A stretch of 64,000 nt of DNA. Origin: CAYSPT01 sp964432985 (GTDB lineage Bacteria; Muiribacteriota; CAYSPT01). A model generated the notes under the pieces. It saw nothing but the letters and a program-made list of their open reading frames with translations. It made no database searches and had not been told where the DNA came from. The translations under genes were made by a program, and so were the position numbers. Below, piece after piece: positions 17,888 through 25,663 of this stretch (positions within the stretch are counted from its first letter, which is position 1; each line of letters starts with the position of its first letter). The DNA is taken from positions 87,365 to 151,364 of the forward strand of contig CAYSPT010000002.1 in NCBI GenBank assembly GCA_964432985.1, in the 5' to 3' direction.

Positions 17888-18760
17888 TCACAGTGTATCT
17901 TCCTCACAAAACTGACGTACCAGGTTCCATTCAGACTTGCCCATGGTATAACTTTCTTTTTCTGAAGGGAATTCTCCCTCTCGAACATCGCTGACATAAC
18001 GCCCGACCGCATCGACAATCGTTTCAGAAAGGTTGGCATAGGGCCGCACAAACTTTGGACGATGCGCAACAGTCATGCCCAGAATATCATTAATCACCAG
18101 GATCTGCCCGTCACACCACCTGCCGGCGCCAATACCGATAGTGGGAATAGAAAGCCGAGCAGTAATGCTGCGGGCCAGTTGATGCGGAATTCCCTCCAGA
18201 ACAATGCTGAAAACTCCGGCCTCTTGAAGCGCACTGGCACTGTGAATGAGATTTTTGGCGCTTTCGAAATTCCGGCCCTGCACCCGGTACCCTCCCATAG
18301 CGTTGACAGATTGGGGAATCAAGCCAATGTGCCCCATAACCGGGATACCCGAATGGACGAGCCGGCGGACCAGAGCGGTAAAGTTCTCCCCGCCTTCCAG
18401 TTTTACCGCCTGTGCTCCGCCCTCCTTCACCAAACGTCCCGCATTGGCAACTGCCGAGTCCTCCGACGCCTGGTATGACATAAAAGGCAGGTCTGCCACC
18501 ACGAAAGCCTGCTTTACGCCCCGAGTCACGGCAGCAGTATGGCGGACCATGTCTTCCATGTCCACCGGTAATGTGTTTTCGTATCCCAGGACACAATTAG
18601 CTACCGAGTCACCGACCAGAATGGCATCAACACCGGCTTCTTCAACGAAAGCGGCCATCACTGCATCGTAGGCAGTCAGCATGACAATCCGCTGGCCTTT
18701 GCGCTTTTTTACAAAAAAATCCTTCACAGTAAACGGCTTTTTATGCGTCATGAATGGCAT
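17888..18760 (-). CDS. panB: 3-methyl-2-oxobutanoate hydroxymethyltransferase
   Basis: Makes ketopantoate from alpha-ketoisovalerate and methylene-tetrahydrofolate. The 290 residues carry VMLTAYDAVMAAFVEEAGVD, LVGDSVANCVLGYENTLPV (metal Asp), VVADLPFMSYQ, KLEGGENF, PVMGHIGLIPQSVNAMGGY, IVLEGIP with the catalytic Glu and GIGAGRWCDGQILVINDILG. All match a complete active PanB. The next gene on the strand is panC after 13 nt; rapZ ends 16 nt upstream, so rapZ-panB-panC may be one transcript. Confidence 0.96.
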   Translation of the reverse strand: MPFMTHKKPFTVKDFFVKKRKGQRIVMLTAYDAVMAAFVEEAGVDAILVGDSVANCVLGYENTLPVDMEDMVRHTAAVTRGVKQAFVVADLPFMSYQASEDSAVANAGRLVKEGGAQAVKLEGGENFTALVRRLVHSGIPVMGHIGLIPQSVNAMGGYRVQGRNFESAKNLIHSASALQEAGVFSIVLEGIPHQLARSITARLSIPTIGIGAGRWCDGQILVINDILGMTVAHRPKFVRPYANLSETIVDAVGRYVSDVREGEFPSEKESYTMGKSEWNLVRQFCEEDTL

Positions 18761-18775
18761 TCCCTACTATTAATA

Positions 18776-19666
18776 TTAGCCTTCCAGTGGGACACCTTCC
18801 AGTTTCTGCCCCAGGTCCCGATGCCTGATAAACAGCCTGATCTTCTGCTTTTCAAGGCGCTGGCGCAGCTCTTCTACGATGGCTACCGACCGGTGACGGC
18901 CCCCCGTACAGCCGATTCCGATGGAAAGATGCACTTTGCCTTCCCGGCTGTACTCCGGAATAAGCAGATCAAACATGTCCTCGAGTTTCTCCATAAAGTT
19001 CTGGGCCACTTCGTTGCACAGCACATAATTGCTGATCAGAGGATCGGTCCCGGGCAGCTCTTTTAACAATTCTTCATAGTGCGGGTTAGGAAGAAAACGT
19101 ACATCGAATAACAGGTCGACATCCAGAGGGAGACCTTTTTTATAGCCGAATGATGTCAGCATAACCGACATCGTACTACCGGAGTCCTTTTTGAAAAGCA
19201 GGCTGGAAATCTTCTCTTTGAGATCCCTGAGAGCGCATCCGGAGGTATCGACCACCCAGTCGGCCTGACTTCGAATTTCCTCCATCATTTCTATCTCTTT
19301 TTTTATGTCCGACAGAACGCTTCCCTCCGAATTGAGGGGATGGCGCCGGCGGGTTTCTTTGAACCGTTTTACCAGCGTGTCTTCGGTAGCAGAGAGAAAC
19401 AGTATCCCATAGTTGCACCCTATGGTTTTCAATGTTTCGAGAGCACTTTTCAACTGGCCGAAAAACACCCGCCCCCTGATGTCAACAACAATGGCCACCC
19501 TGGCGATACGCCCTTCGGTGGCCCCGCATACCTCGACAAACTTGGGAATGAGAGCCGGAGGAAGATTATCCACACAATAATAACCTGAATCTTCCATGAT
19601 ACCTGCGACCGAACTCTTACCCGCCCCCGATAATCCTGTAATAATAAGCAGATTCAATTGTTTCAT
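18776..19666 (-). CDS. rapZ: RNase adapter protein RapZ / YvcJ P-loop protein
   Basis: A P-loop protein of the RapZ/YvcJ family. In E. coli it guides RNase E to the GlmZ small RNA; elsewhere its role is less clear. The 296 residues include Walker A GLSGAGKSS (13-21), YYCVDNLPPALIPKF, LFLSATEDTLVKRFKETRRRHPL, MLTSFGYKKGLP, DVRFLPNPHYEELLKELPG and the C-terminal signature IGIGCTGGRHRSVAIVEELR. The length is typical. The gap to yaaR is filled with tandem repeats. Confidence 0.95.
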   Translation of the reverse strand: MKQLNLLIITGLSGAGKSSVAGIMEDSGYYCVDNLPPALIPKFVEVCGATEGRIARVAIVVDIRGRVFFGQLKSALETLKTIGCNYGILFLSATEDTLVKRFKETRRRHPLNSEGSVLSDIKKEIEMMEEIRSQADWVVDTSGCALRDLKEKISSLLFKKDSGSTMSVMLTSFGYKKGLPLDVDLLFDVRFLPNPHYEELLKELPGTDPLISNYVLCNEVAQNFMEKLEDMFDLLIPEYSREGKVHLSIGIGCTGGRHRSVAIVEELRQRLEKQKIRLFIRHRDLGQKLEGVPLEG

Positions 19667-19680
19667 GGCTTCTCACACAT

Positions 19681-19763
19681 ACGCTTTCTAAAAACATGCT
19701 CTTTCTAAATACATACTCTTTCCAGTACTCGAAGTTCATCTTCGTAAACGAAGTTTATCTTCG
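19681..19763 (-). repeat. 17-bp tandem repeats and twin mini-hairpins between yaaR and rapZ
   Basis: 19681-19697 and 19698-19714 are diverged 17-bp repeats (core CTTTCTAAA), with a weaker third copy beginning at 19715. CGAAGTTCATCTTCG (19730-19744) and CGAAGTTTATCTTCG (19749-19763) are near-identical hairpins with 5-bp stems. The 108-nt gap is almost entirely made of these units. Confidence 0.6.
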
Positions 19764-19774
19764 TTAAACCGTAC

Positions 19775-20227
19775 TTACAGATATAAATCAAGCAGTAATC
19801 CCCTGATTTCATCAAGTTTTTCAATGAGATTAAACGACTTGCTCTGGCCGTCAACAATCGATTCTGCCAAAGCCGACATATGTTCGTCAACAGATTCGAG
19901 CACCACATGCAGCTTTTGCTGTCCCTGACTGGCTTTTCCAGGACGCATCCGAACTTGATAGGATTTGCTCAAGGCGGCATCGAGAAACCAGCCGACGGTT
20001 TTTTTGTATACGCTCAGCGTTGCGGGAGAAGGATGCTTTACCATCGCTTCAGCGGCGGCATCAACATCCAGCAGGAACCGGTCCAACAACTCCCGTGCCT
20101 GCTCTGCATTGGCTTCCTGAAGACGGTGCACGAAATCGACAGTCAAGCCGTCCTTTTCACTGCTGCGGGACGACCGGCGGCTCCGTGACGAAGAAGCCCG
20201 CTCTTTCTTTTTACTGCGGATTTTCAT
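19775..20227 (-). CDS. yaaR: YaaR (DUF327) family protein
   Basis: A 150-residue protein of unknown function from the start MKIRSKKKERASS. The frame is open upstream within tmk, but the family starts here. After a basic Ser/Arg-rich N-terminus (1-25), the body has DFVHRLQEANAEQARELLDRFL, VYKKTVGWFLDAALSKSYQVR and a C-terminal IVDGQSKSFNLIEKLDEIRGLLLDLYL, matching the YaaR/DUF327 fold. It overlaps the tmk 3' end by 17 nt. The tmk-yaaR pairing is the one seen in Bacillus. Confidence 0.87.
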   Translation of the reverse strand: MKIRSKKKERASSSRSRRSSRSSEKDGLTVDFVHRLQEANAEQARELLDRFLLDVDAAAEAMVKHPSPATLSVYKKTVGWFLDAALSKSYQVRMRPGKASQGQQKLHVVLESVDEHMSALAESIVDGQSKSFNLIEKLDEIRGLLLDLYL

Positions 20228-20942
20228 GAATACATTGTTTTGCAGAACACCCCGGCCGGCCACGTTCTTCCAATTTGGACAGGACGACACTGACAACATC
20301 GGTGTGGACGACATCAACCGGCTGGTTGCCATTGACCCTGAGAATGCGCCAGGGATACATTTCCGCCAACCGGACGTAGCCCATACGGACACGGCGGTGA
20401 AAATCTATCTGCTCCATTTCTATTCTGTCGGCGCCACATCGACCGTCTTCTCCCGGGAATTTCCGTTTGAGCCCCTGTTCCGGCACAACATCGAGAAACA
20501 AGGTCAGATCTGGCTCCATTTCTCCCGCTACAATTGCTCGCAGGCTGGTTATTATGTCTAGATTAATACCGCGGCCGAATCCTTGATAGGCGAATGTGGA
20601 ATCTTCATAACGATCGCATATGACGATTTTGTCCTTCTGCAAATTGGGAATTATTTTTTTCTTGAGGTGTTCGACCCGGGCCGCGCCGTACAGCAGCAGC
20701 TCGGTTTCGTCTTCGATGTCTTTATTGAGAGGGTCCAGCAAGACTTCTCTAATCTGATCGCCCACATTTGTTCCGCCGGGTTCCCTGGTGTAGATGGAAC
20801 GGTATCCGTTTCTGCCCAGGTATTCGTTAAGTAAAACACTCTGTGTGGTTTTACCCGATCCTTCAGGTCCTTCAAATGAAATAAAAAAGCCGCCCACACC
20901 AGTGGCGTTCGACTGGTGATTAGCGTTTCCTGGGCCTGTCAT
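20211..20942 (-). CDS. tmk: Thymidylate kinase
   Basis: Phosphorylates dTMP to dTDP. The 243 residues contain the P-loop ISFEGPEGSGKTTQ (23-36), the TREPGGT motif, the DRYEDSTFAYQGFGRGIN segment (DRY and LID-adjacent region) and DLTLFLDVVPEQGLKRK. The N-terminus is about 20 residues longer than average and the C-terminus also extends past the usual end. It overlaps the upstream RsbW-like gene by 4 nt (ATGA) and yaaR by 17 nt, so the three are translationally coupled. Confidence 0.95.
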   Translation of the reverse strand: MTGPGNANHQSNATGVGGFFISFEGPEGSGKTTQSVLLNEYLGRNGYRSIYTREPGGTNVGDQIREVLLDPLNKDIEDETELLLYGAARVEHLKKKIIPNLQKDKIVICDRYEDSTFAYQGFGRGINLDIITSLRAIVAGEMEPDLTLFLDVVPEQGLKRKFPGEDGRCGADRIEMEQIDFHRRVRMGYVRLAEMYPWRILRVNGNQPVDVVHTDVVSVVLSKLEERGRPGCSAKQCIHENPQ

Positions 20943-21379
20943 GTGTCTTCATCCCCCGTTGACAAAAGACGTACCATGATCAATTCAACGTCCCCGGTCC
21001 CGTCAGTAGTATACTCTACGTGATCCATCAGACTTCGCATCATGTATATTCCGAGACCGCTCTCGGGTAGTTCGGTCAAATCAGGCTTTTCGTCCATCCC
21101 GGGGATGAGTTCCAATTTGAATTCCGGATCAGTATATCTCACCGTGACCGTTATCTTCTCGGGCTCGACCAGAAACATAAATTCCACCTGGGACGCCTGG
21201 CCCGAGGTATGTTTGATAGCATTGGTCAGCGCTTCCACTACGGCTACTTTCGTATCTTCGACTATCGATCGTTCGATATTCGATAAGCTGGGCATTTGAC
21301 TAATGGTCGATCTGACCAGGGACAGATACCGGGCTGACGCGGGCAAGACGAGCTCAACCATTCCTTTCTGCCACACCAC
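20939..21379 (-). CDS. RsbW-like anti-sigma serine/threonine kinase (HATPase_c_2)
   Basis: A 146-residue GHKL ATPase domain of the anti-sigma-kinase type. The N box is in VAVVEALTNAIKHTSG (46-61), and the G-box region PESGLGIYMMRSLMDHVEY follows near 104-122. Such kinases hold a sigma factor and phosphorylate STAS antagonists in partner switching. The start may be the GTG at 21379 or the ATG at 21361. It is coupled to tmk by ATGA. No cognate sigma lies beside it; STAS antagonists occur at 16632 and 43956. Confidence 0.85.
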   Translation of the reverse strand: MVWQKGMVELVLPASARYLSLVRSTISQMPSLSNIERSIVEDTKVAVVEALTNAIKHTSGQASQVEFMFLVEPEKITVTVRYTDPEFKLELIPGMDEKPDLTELPESGLGIYMMRSLMDHVEYTTDGTGDVELIMVRLLSTGDEDT

Positions 21380-21385
21380 GGTCCG

Positions 21386-21943
21386 TCAAGCCTCCTCATT
21401 CAGTAATTTTTCGTACTGCAGACGTATCTTGATATTACCGGGCTCACGTTCTACAGCCCGTTTCAAAGCTCTGAGAGCCTTTTTTCTGTCTCTGAGTACG
21501 ATCTGGAGATCCGCCAGAAAGACCAGAGACGAAGCGGGACATTCGGGCAACATTTCAATCGACTCCAGCTCCTTGACGGCTCCTGCCTCATTTCCATCCT
21601 GCTGGCAGATTTTCGCCAGGTGCTCACGGGCAACGATATTGGCCGGTTCGACTGCCTTGACTATTTTGAATTCCTTTTCTGCCAGAGCCAGCTTGCCCAG
21701 TCGGAAATAGAATTCTCCTAGTTTACACCGCGCTTCGACATTATCAGGATCTCTGGCCAGTGTTTCCCGGGTCATCTTCAACTGTTCGGGAACAGGCATC
21801 TGGTCACCGGTGTGCTGCCCACCAGCCGGGCAGCCTTTTCCTGATGACAATACCGCGGAATCAGGAAGCCGCTTTCCACAGCGACCGCAAAAAACGCCCT
21901 GCTTGTTCAGATGACCACAGGACAGACACCGCTCCGAGCGCAC
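21386..21943 (-). CDS. Zinc-ribbon TPR protein
   Basis: A 185-residue cytoplasmic protein. The N-terminus has two CxxC pairs (CLSCGHLNKQGVFCGRCGKR, 6-25) forming a zinc ribbon. After a Gly/Gln linker come about three TPR units (about 58-180; ARCKLGEFYFRLGKLALAEKEF and ALRALKRAVEREPGNIKIRL). It ends 6 nt before the RsbW-like gene, so they share an operon. The role is unknown; protein interaction is likely. The start is GTG with AAGGAG about 15 nt upstream. Confidence 0.8.
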   Translation of the reverse strand: MRSERCLSCGHLNKQGVFCGRCGKRLPDSAVLSSGKGCPAGGQHTGDQMPVPEQLKMTRETLARDPDNVEARCKLGEFYFRLGKLALAEKEFKIVKAVEPANIVAREHLAKICQQDGNEAGAVKELESIEMLPECPASSLVFLADLQIVLRDRKKALRALKRAVEREPGNIKIRLQYEKLLNEEA

Positions 21944-22051
21944 AACCTTATAGATGCTCCTTTAATTTATAAAAATATTACCGGCCGTTACTCTAACACA
22001 GGGTCTATGGTATGTCAATGTTCATCAGTATAATAGCATTATTTGAATTTA

Positions 22052-22141
22052 TCTCGTTCGTAGTCGCTACACCCACTCCAGAGTTAGTCATCGTTCCCAG
22101 CCACCGTTACCGCCTTCGACTCTGTAGGTGTAGAAAGTAAA
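22052..22141 (+). repeat. Dispersed intergenic repeat, copy B
   Basis: A single 90-nt unit starting TCTCGTTCGTAGTCGCTACA and ending in TGTAGAAAGTAAA. It is 66/90 identical without gaps to copy A and close to copy C. It ends 5 nt before the stop of the LptF/G gene and fills most of the gap there. Confidence 0.75.
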
Positions 22142-22146
22142 GATTT

Positions 22147-23223
22147 TCAACGGCTTAGACGATAAAGCAGTACCCCACCTATTAAGCCGATAATAACATT
22201 CTGTAACCACACGGCGACAATAGGTGAAATAACACCACCCGAGCCCAGCGCCTTCCCGGCGGACATAATTAAATAATAAAGGAAAATAATTATGATTGAT
22301 AATCCCATGCCAATTGACCGGCCGCCCCGCCGAGTCCTGGTAGCCAGCGGAGCCCCGATGAGAACAAAAAAGAAACTGGCAAACGGCAGTGACGTTTTCA
22401 TGAAATACTCTATCTCCAGGTCCCGGTACGGAATGCTGTTCTGCTTGTGCTGATCGATTCTTTCTGAAAGCTCATTCATGCTCATGTCCCGTGGTCTTTT
22501 GTAGCGGTGTTTTTTGTAGTCACCATAGGTGGTTTTGACCGGAAACCGGAGTTTGGTGAACTTCATTTCATTACGTTCCGTACCTTCCGGGGTAAATTCA
22601 TACACCAGACCATCAAAAAATCGCCAGGCCCGCTCCAGCCACTCGGAGCGCTCGGCAACTGTTATACGTGGGAACGATTTCGGAGTGAACTCGAACATTA
22701 TCACCTTGTGGAGCAGCCCGGTATCCTGGGAAAATTTATGTACGTACAGAGAATGATTTTCACCACCTTCAAAAAAAACATTTTCTGAGATACGGGGTAG
22801 AGGACGTTTGAAGGTAATCTTGCGAAATATTTCATGGCGCTTCTCGTTGGCTATCGGAACCAGGCGCTCATTCAGGGCAAAGGTTGTCATACTTATCACC
22901 AGGCCCACCCCGATGACCGGCACCACAATCCTCATAAAACCTATTCCTCCGGCCTGCATGGCCATAATTTCATTGCTGCTGGAGAGCTTTCCAAAAACGA
23001 TCAATACCGAAAACAGCAGCGCCATGGGGATTACCAGAATCACGATTGTGGGCAGGGCATAAAGAAAAAGCTGAGCGACATCTCCCAGAGGAACCCCTTT
23101 GTTGATAATGAGTTCGACTAGCTCCATCAGCAGATCGACCAGAAAAATAATGAGAAATGTAAAAAGCCCAAAGAAAAAGGCTCCAATGATCTGCTTCAAG
23201 ATATATTTATCAATAATGCGCAC
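22147..23223 (-). CDS. LptF/LptG-family LPS export permease
   Basis: An inner membrane YjgP/YjgQ permease; with LptB it extracts lipopolysaccharide from the inner membrane. The 358 residues have three N-terminal membrane segments (about 10-35, 50-75, 95-120), a periplasmic jellyroll-like domain (about 135-265) and three C-terminal segments (about 275-355). The opening MRIIDKYILKQIIGAFFFGL and FGKLSSSNEIMAMQAGG are family signatures. Only one of the pair is present here, so F versus G is not assigned. The start is GTG. It supports a diderm envelope. Confidence 0.88.
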   Translation of the reverse strand: MRIIDKYILKQIIGAFFFGLFTFLIIFLVDLLMELVELIINKGVPLGDVAQLFLYALPTIVILVIPMALLFSVLIVFGKLSSSNEIMAMQAGGIGFMRIVVPVIGVGLVISMTTFALNERLVPIANEKRHEIFRKITFKRPLPRISENVFFEGGENHSLYVHKFSQDTGLLHKVIMFEFTPKSFPRITVAERSEWLERAWRFFDGLVYEFTPEGTERNEMKFTKLRFPVKTTYGDYKKHRYKRPRDMSMNELSERIDQHKQNSIPYRDLEIEYFMKTSLPFASFFFVLIGAPLATRTRRGGRSIGMGLSIIIIFLYYLIMSAGKALGSGGVISPIVAVWLQNVIIGLIGGVLLYRLSR

Positions 23224-23243
23224 TGTCTGAAACTTTCAACATA

Positions 23244-23278
23244 GTAAAAACAGCCCCGCCGCGCACAGCGGAGCTGTT
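23244..23278 (-). terminator. Rho-independent terminator after the glycogen-binding-domain gene
   Basis: An 11-bp stem (AACAGCTCCGC with GCGGGGCTGTT on the minus strand, one G-U pair) and 8-nt loop, followed by a TTTTT tract. It lies just before the LptF/G start, ending the upstream transcript. Confidence 0.8.
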
Positions 23279-23306
23279 TCTTTTCACAAATACGTTTGCT
23301 GGAACC

Positions 23307-23675
23307 TCAGTCAACCACGAGTACGGAACGCTGTCCGCCATATCCGTCATCGACAAATTCCTTGGCTTGAGGATCCGCAATCCATTTCGTCCCATCAATG
23401 ACAAACTTGTACTCATAACGTCCCGGCTTCAGATTGAGGGTGATGGTCCAATTGCCCTCTCCCAGATTGACCATTTTGTCCGCAGTGGTGTCCCAGTTGT
23501 TAAAATCGCCAGCAACGGCTACCTCTCCGGCATCTTTATTTTCATACTGAAGCGTAATGTTCTTGTTTTCCCAGAAAAATTCTTCTTCTTCCTCATCGTA
23601 ATATTTCTTCCGACCAGCGAGAAAACCTGCTCCAAACAGAATACCATAGAATGCCATCTTGGTTATAAAACCCAC
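23307..23675 (-). CDS. Membrane-anchored glycogen-binding (AMPK/CBM48-type) domain protein
   Basis: A 122-residue protein. The N-terminal hydrophobic segment (residues 2-22) is followed by RKKYYDEEEEE. A carbohydrate-binding module of the AMPK-beta/isoamylase N type follows (about 38-122): VAVAGDFNNWD, GNWTITLNLKPGRYEYKFVIDG, W and DP residues, and GGQRSVLVV. No catalytic domain is attached, so it may tether glycogen or a partner to the membrane. The start is GTG with GGGAGGG upstream. It has its own terminator. Confidence 0.82.
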   Translation of the reverse strand: MGFITKMAFYGILFGAGFLAGRKKYYDEEEEEFFWENKNITLQYENKDAGEVAVAGDFNNWDTTADKMVNLGEGNWTITLNLKPGRYEYKFVIDGTKWIADPQAKEFVDDGYGGQRSVLVVD

Positions 23676-23704
23676 GCTGTATCCCTCCCTATCTTACTGT
23701 TCTT

Positions 23705-24145
23705 CTACCGTACCATCAAGGATAACTCATCGAGCCTCAAACGCGCATCTTCCGAACGTGAACTGCCGGGATGATTCCTCAGGAGCCGCAGGTAGATCAT
23801 CTCCGCTCTTGTATCATCTCCAATAACTTCATAGCATCGGCCTACATTATACAAAGCGCTATCGGCCAGAACATGTTCGGAGTGATTGTCCGCGATATAC
23901 TGGTACTCTTTCATGGCACCGGTTACATCGCCCAGCTTGATCTGCAGAATCCGCCCGATCATGTAGCGAATTCCCACCGCTTCATCATCGCCGGGATTGC
24001 TCCGAAGAATGTCGCGATACCTGGCCAGTCTCCTTCTGAAACGCCGCTTTCTCAAGCTGATTCTCAGCTGCCGTCTGAATAAATACAGGAGAACAATACC
24101 AGCTACGAGGACAAACAGCACCAGTACCCTGTATTTTCTCCTCAT
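23705..24145 (-). CDS. Membrane-anchored TPR/Tol-Pal-type repeat protein
   Basis: A 146-residue protein with one N-terminal membrane helix (VLVLFVLVAGIVLLYLF, 7-23), a strongly basic stretch (RRQLRISLRKRRFRRRL) and about two to three TPR-like units (MKEYQYIADNHSEHVLADSALYNVG, AEMIYLRLLRNHPGSSRSEDA). The topology places the repeats on one membrane face, cytoplasmic by the positive-inside rule. Function is unknown. It is followed by the carbohydrate-binding protein after 30 nt. Confidence 0.75.
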   Translation of the reverse strand: MRRKYRVLVLFVLVAGIVLLYLFRRQLRISLRKRRFRRRLARYRDILRSNPGDDEAVGIRYMIGRILQIKLGDVTGAMKEYQYIADNHSEHVLADSALYNVGRCYEVIGDDTRAEMIYLRLLRNHPGSSRSEDARLRLDELSLMVR

Positions 24146-24152
24146 CGATCAG

Positions 24153-24203
24153 TTCCAGCTTCTACCCGGTTTCAGCTTCTACCCGGTTACAACATCTACC
24201 TAA
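24153..24203 (-). repeat. 17-bp tandem repeat, three units, between dnaN and the TPR gene
   Basis: Units at 24153-24169 and 24170-24186 differ at one base (TTYCAGCTTCTACCCGG). A diverged third follows at 24187-24203. It has the same 17-bp period as the array before rapZ, with different sequence. Confidence 0.6.
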
Positions 24204-24249
24204 TTCTAACTTTCAACACTAAAAACTCTATCATGGTACCCGGAGGGTG

Positions 24250-25395
24250 TCAAACGCTTTTCGCCTCCGTGTCCCGGTCTCCTGCCGAACTTGCAGCCAG
24301 CCTGATAGGCATGACTACACACAGATAATTTTCGCTGTCAGCCGGTTTGAACACCGCCTGGCGAAGCGGTTCGGTGAGCTCTACTACGACCCTGTCGGAA
24401 AGCAGGTTGCCAAGAACATCGAGAACGAAGCGGATATTGAATCCGATCTCCAGATCGTCTCCTTCTTTTTCGATCTCCATTTCCCGAACCACTTCTCCGA
24501 CACTTGAAGCGACCGACGAAAGACGAAGCTTGTTGCCGCTCAATTCAAACCGAATAGTGTTCGAACTCTCCCGGGCCAGAGGCACCACACCCCTTATATT
24601 GTTTGACAGATCAAAGGCGTCGATCGCGGCACGCACCCGATGCTCTTTGGGAATGACCTGATTGTAATCCGGGAATTTTGCTTCGATCAGTTGGGATATC
24701 ATCTTGATATTACCCACGGTAAACGATATCTGTTTTTCGGAGAGACCAATGTGAACGTCACCATCCAACGGGAGACGGGTGAACTCAGTGAGCGCTTTGG
24801 AGGGAATGATAAATACCTTATCAATGTCAAAAGACTCCTGAAGTGTTACCGTGCGCATTGCCAGCCGGCGGGTGTCGGTGCCGACCATTCTCAGCGTCGA
24901 TCCGGACAGTGACGTGTACACTCCGCACAATCCCGGCTTGGATTCATCATCGATCACGGCGAAGATGACCTGCTTGACCATTTCCTTGAACGTCACACCC
25001 TGCATGGTAAATTCGACGTCATATTCCAGATCCGAGAGAGATGGAAACTCTTCCACAGGAATGGTATTCAAATGATAATCAGCCTTGCCGCACACCAGGT
25101 GCAGGTGACCATCATGGCTCTTGACAGTCAACTCCTCTTCCGGCAGCCACAGAAGAGTACCTACAATTTCCGACAGCAACCGTCCGGGAAAGGTAACACA
25201 GCCTTCATCAAGGACCGAAGCTTCCATCGTGTACGAGGTGCTGACAGTTAAATCGGTAGAAACCATTTTCAACCCGCCAGGGACGCATTCGAGATAAATA
25301 TGAGAGAGGACGGGCATGGTCCTTCTCTGACCGCACGTCCGTTGCACCGTTTGAAGTGCCCTGTGAAATTCTTCAGTTTTACATTTAAACTCCAT
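24250..25395 (-). CDS. dnaN: DNA polymerase III beta subunit (sliding clamp)
   Basis: A ring-shaped processivity factor that encircles DNA. The 381 residues from MEFKCKTEEFHRAL show the three-domain clamp pattern, including RTMPVLSHIYLEC, VTFPGRLLSEIV, GDVHIGLSEKQISFTVGN, LIEAKFPDYNQVIPKEHR, EIGFNIRFVLDVL and a C-terminal YLCVVMPIRL close to the usual MPMRL end. The start was chosen because GGAAGGTGAG lies just before this ATG; a GTG five codons upstream is the alternative. dnaA and recF are absent, so this is not the classical origin cluster. Confidence 0.96.
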   Translation of the reverse strand: MEFKCKTEEFHRALQTVQRTCGQRRTMPVLSHIYLECVPGGLKMVSTDLTVSTSYTMEASVLDEGCVTFPGRLLSEIVGTLLWLPEEELTVKSHDGHLHLVCGKADYHLNTIPVEEFPSLSDLEYDVEFTMQGVTFKEMVKQVIFAVIDDESKPGLCGVYTSLSGSTLRMVGTDTRRLAMRTVTLQESFDIDKVFIIPSKALTEFTRLPLDGDVHIGLSEKQISFTVGNIKMISQLIEAKFPDYNQVIPKEHRVRAAIDAFDLSNNIRGVVPLARESSNTIRFELSGNKLRLSSVASSVGEVVREMEIEKEGDDLEIGFNIRFVLDVLGNLLSDRVVVELTEPLRQAVFKPADSENYLCVVMPIRLAASSAGDRDTEAKSV

Positions 25396-25418
25396 TTTCT
25401 CACCTTCCACAATGCCTG

Positions 25419-25491
25419 ATTATCCTAACTCGGAAAATGCTGCAACTCTCTATTACGGTTCGTGACGAAGCCAATTGGATTTTCCGAGTTA
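25419..25491 (-). promoter_or_regulatory. dnaN promoter with 13-bp inverted repeat
   Basis: Minus-strand TTGCAG (25440-25445), 16-nt spacer, GATAAT (25419-25424). TAACTCGGAAAAT (25426-25438), inside the spacer, has a perfect inverted copy ATTTTCCGAGTTA at 25479-25491, 40 nt away. This looks like a pair of regulator sites on the dnaN promoter, or a long stem. The rest of the 253-nt gap to the divergent gene shows nothing else clear. Confidence 0.5.
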
Positions 25492-25663
25492 ATCATACAG
25501 CAAAGACCAGCCTTGAATTGTAGCACGTTCAACCATGGGATGACAAGCAGCGTCTTCGGTTTCGGATCTCATGTGGGAAAAAGACTTGATACACAACCTT
25601 TGCTAGCTTACAATGAGGAAGAAATATGCACTACTTTGGAGTTATCCGTAAGGAGGATCCGGT

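Noticed and set aside
17875..18069. N-terminal extension of panC
   Set aside because: The open frame lies inside panB and encodes nothing resembling PanC; the conserved start MQVISEKG is at 17874.
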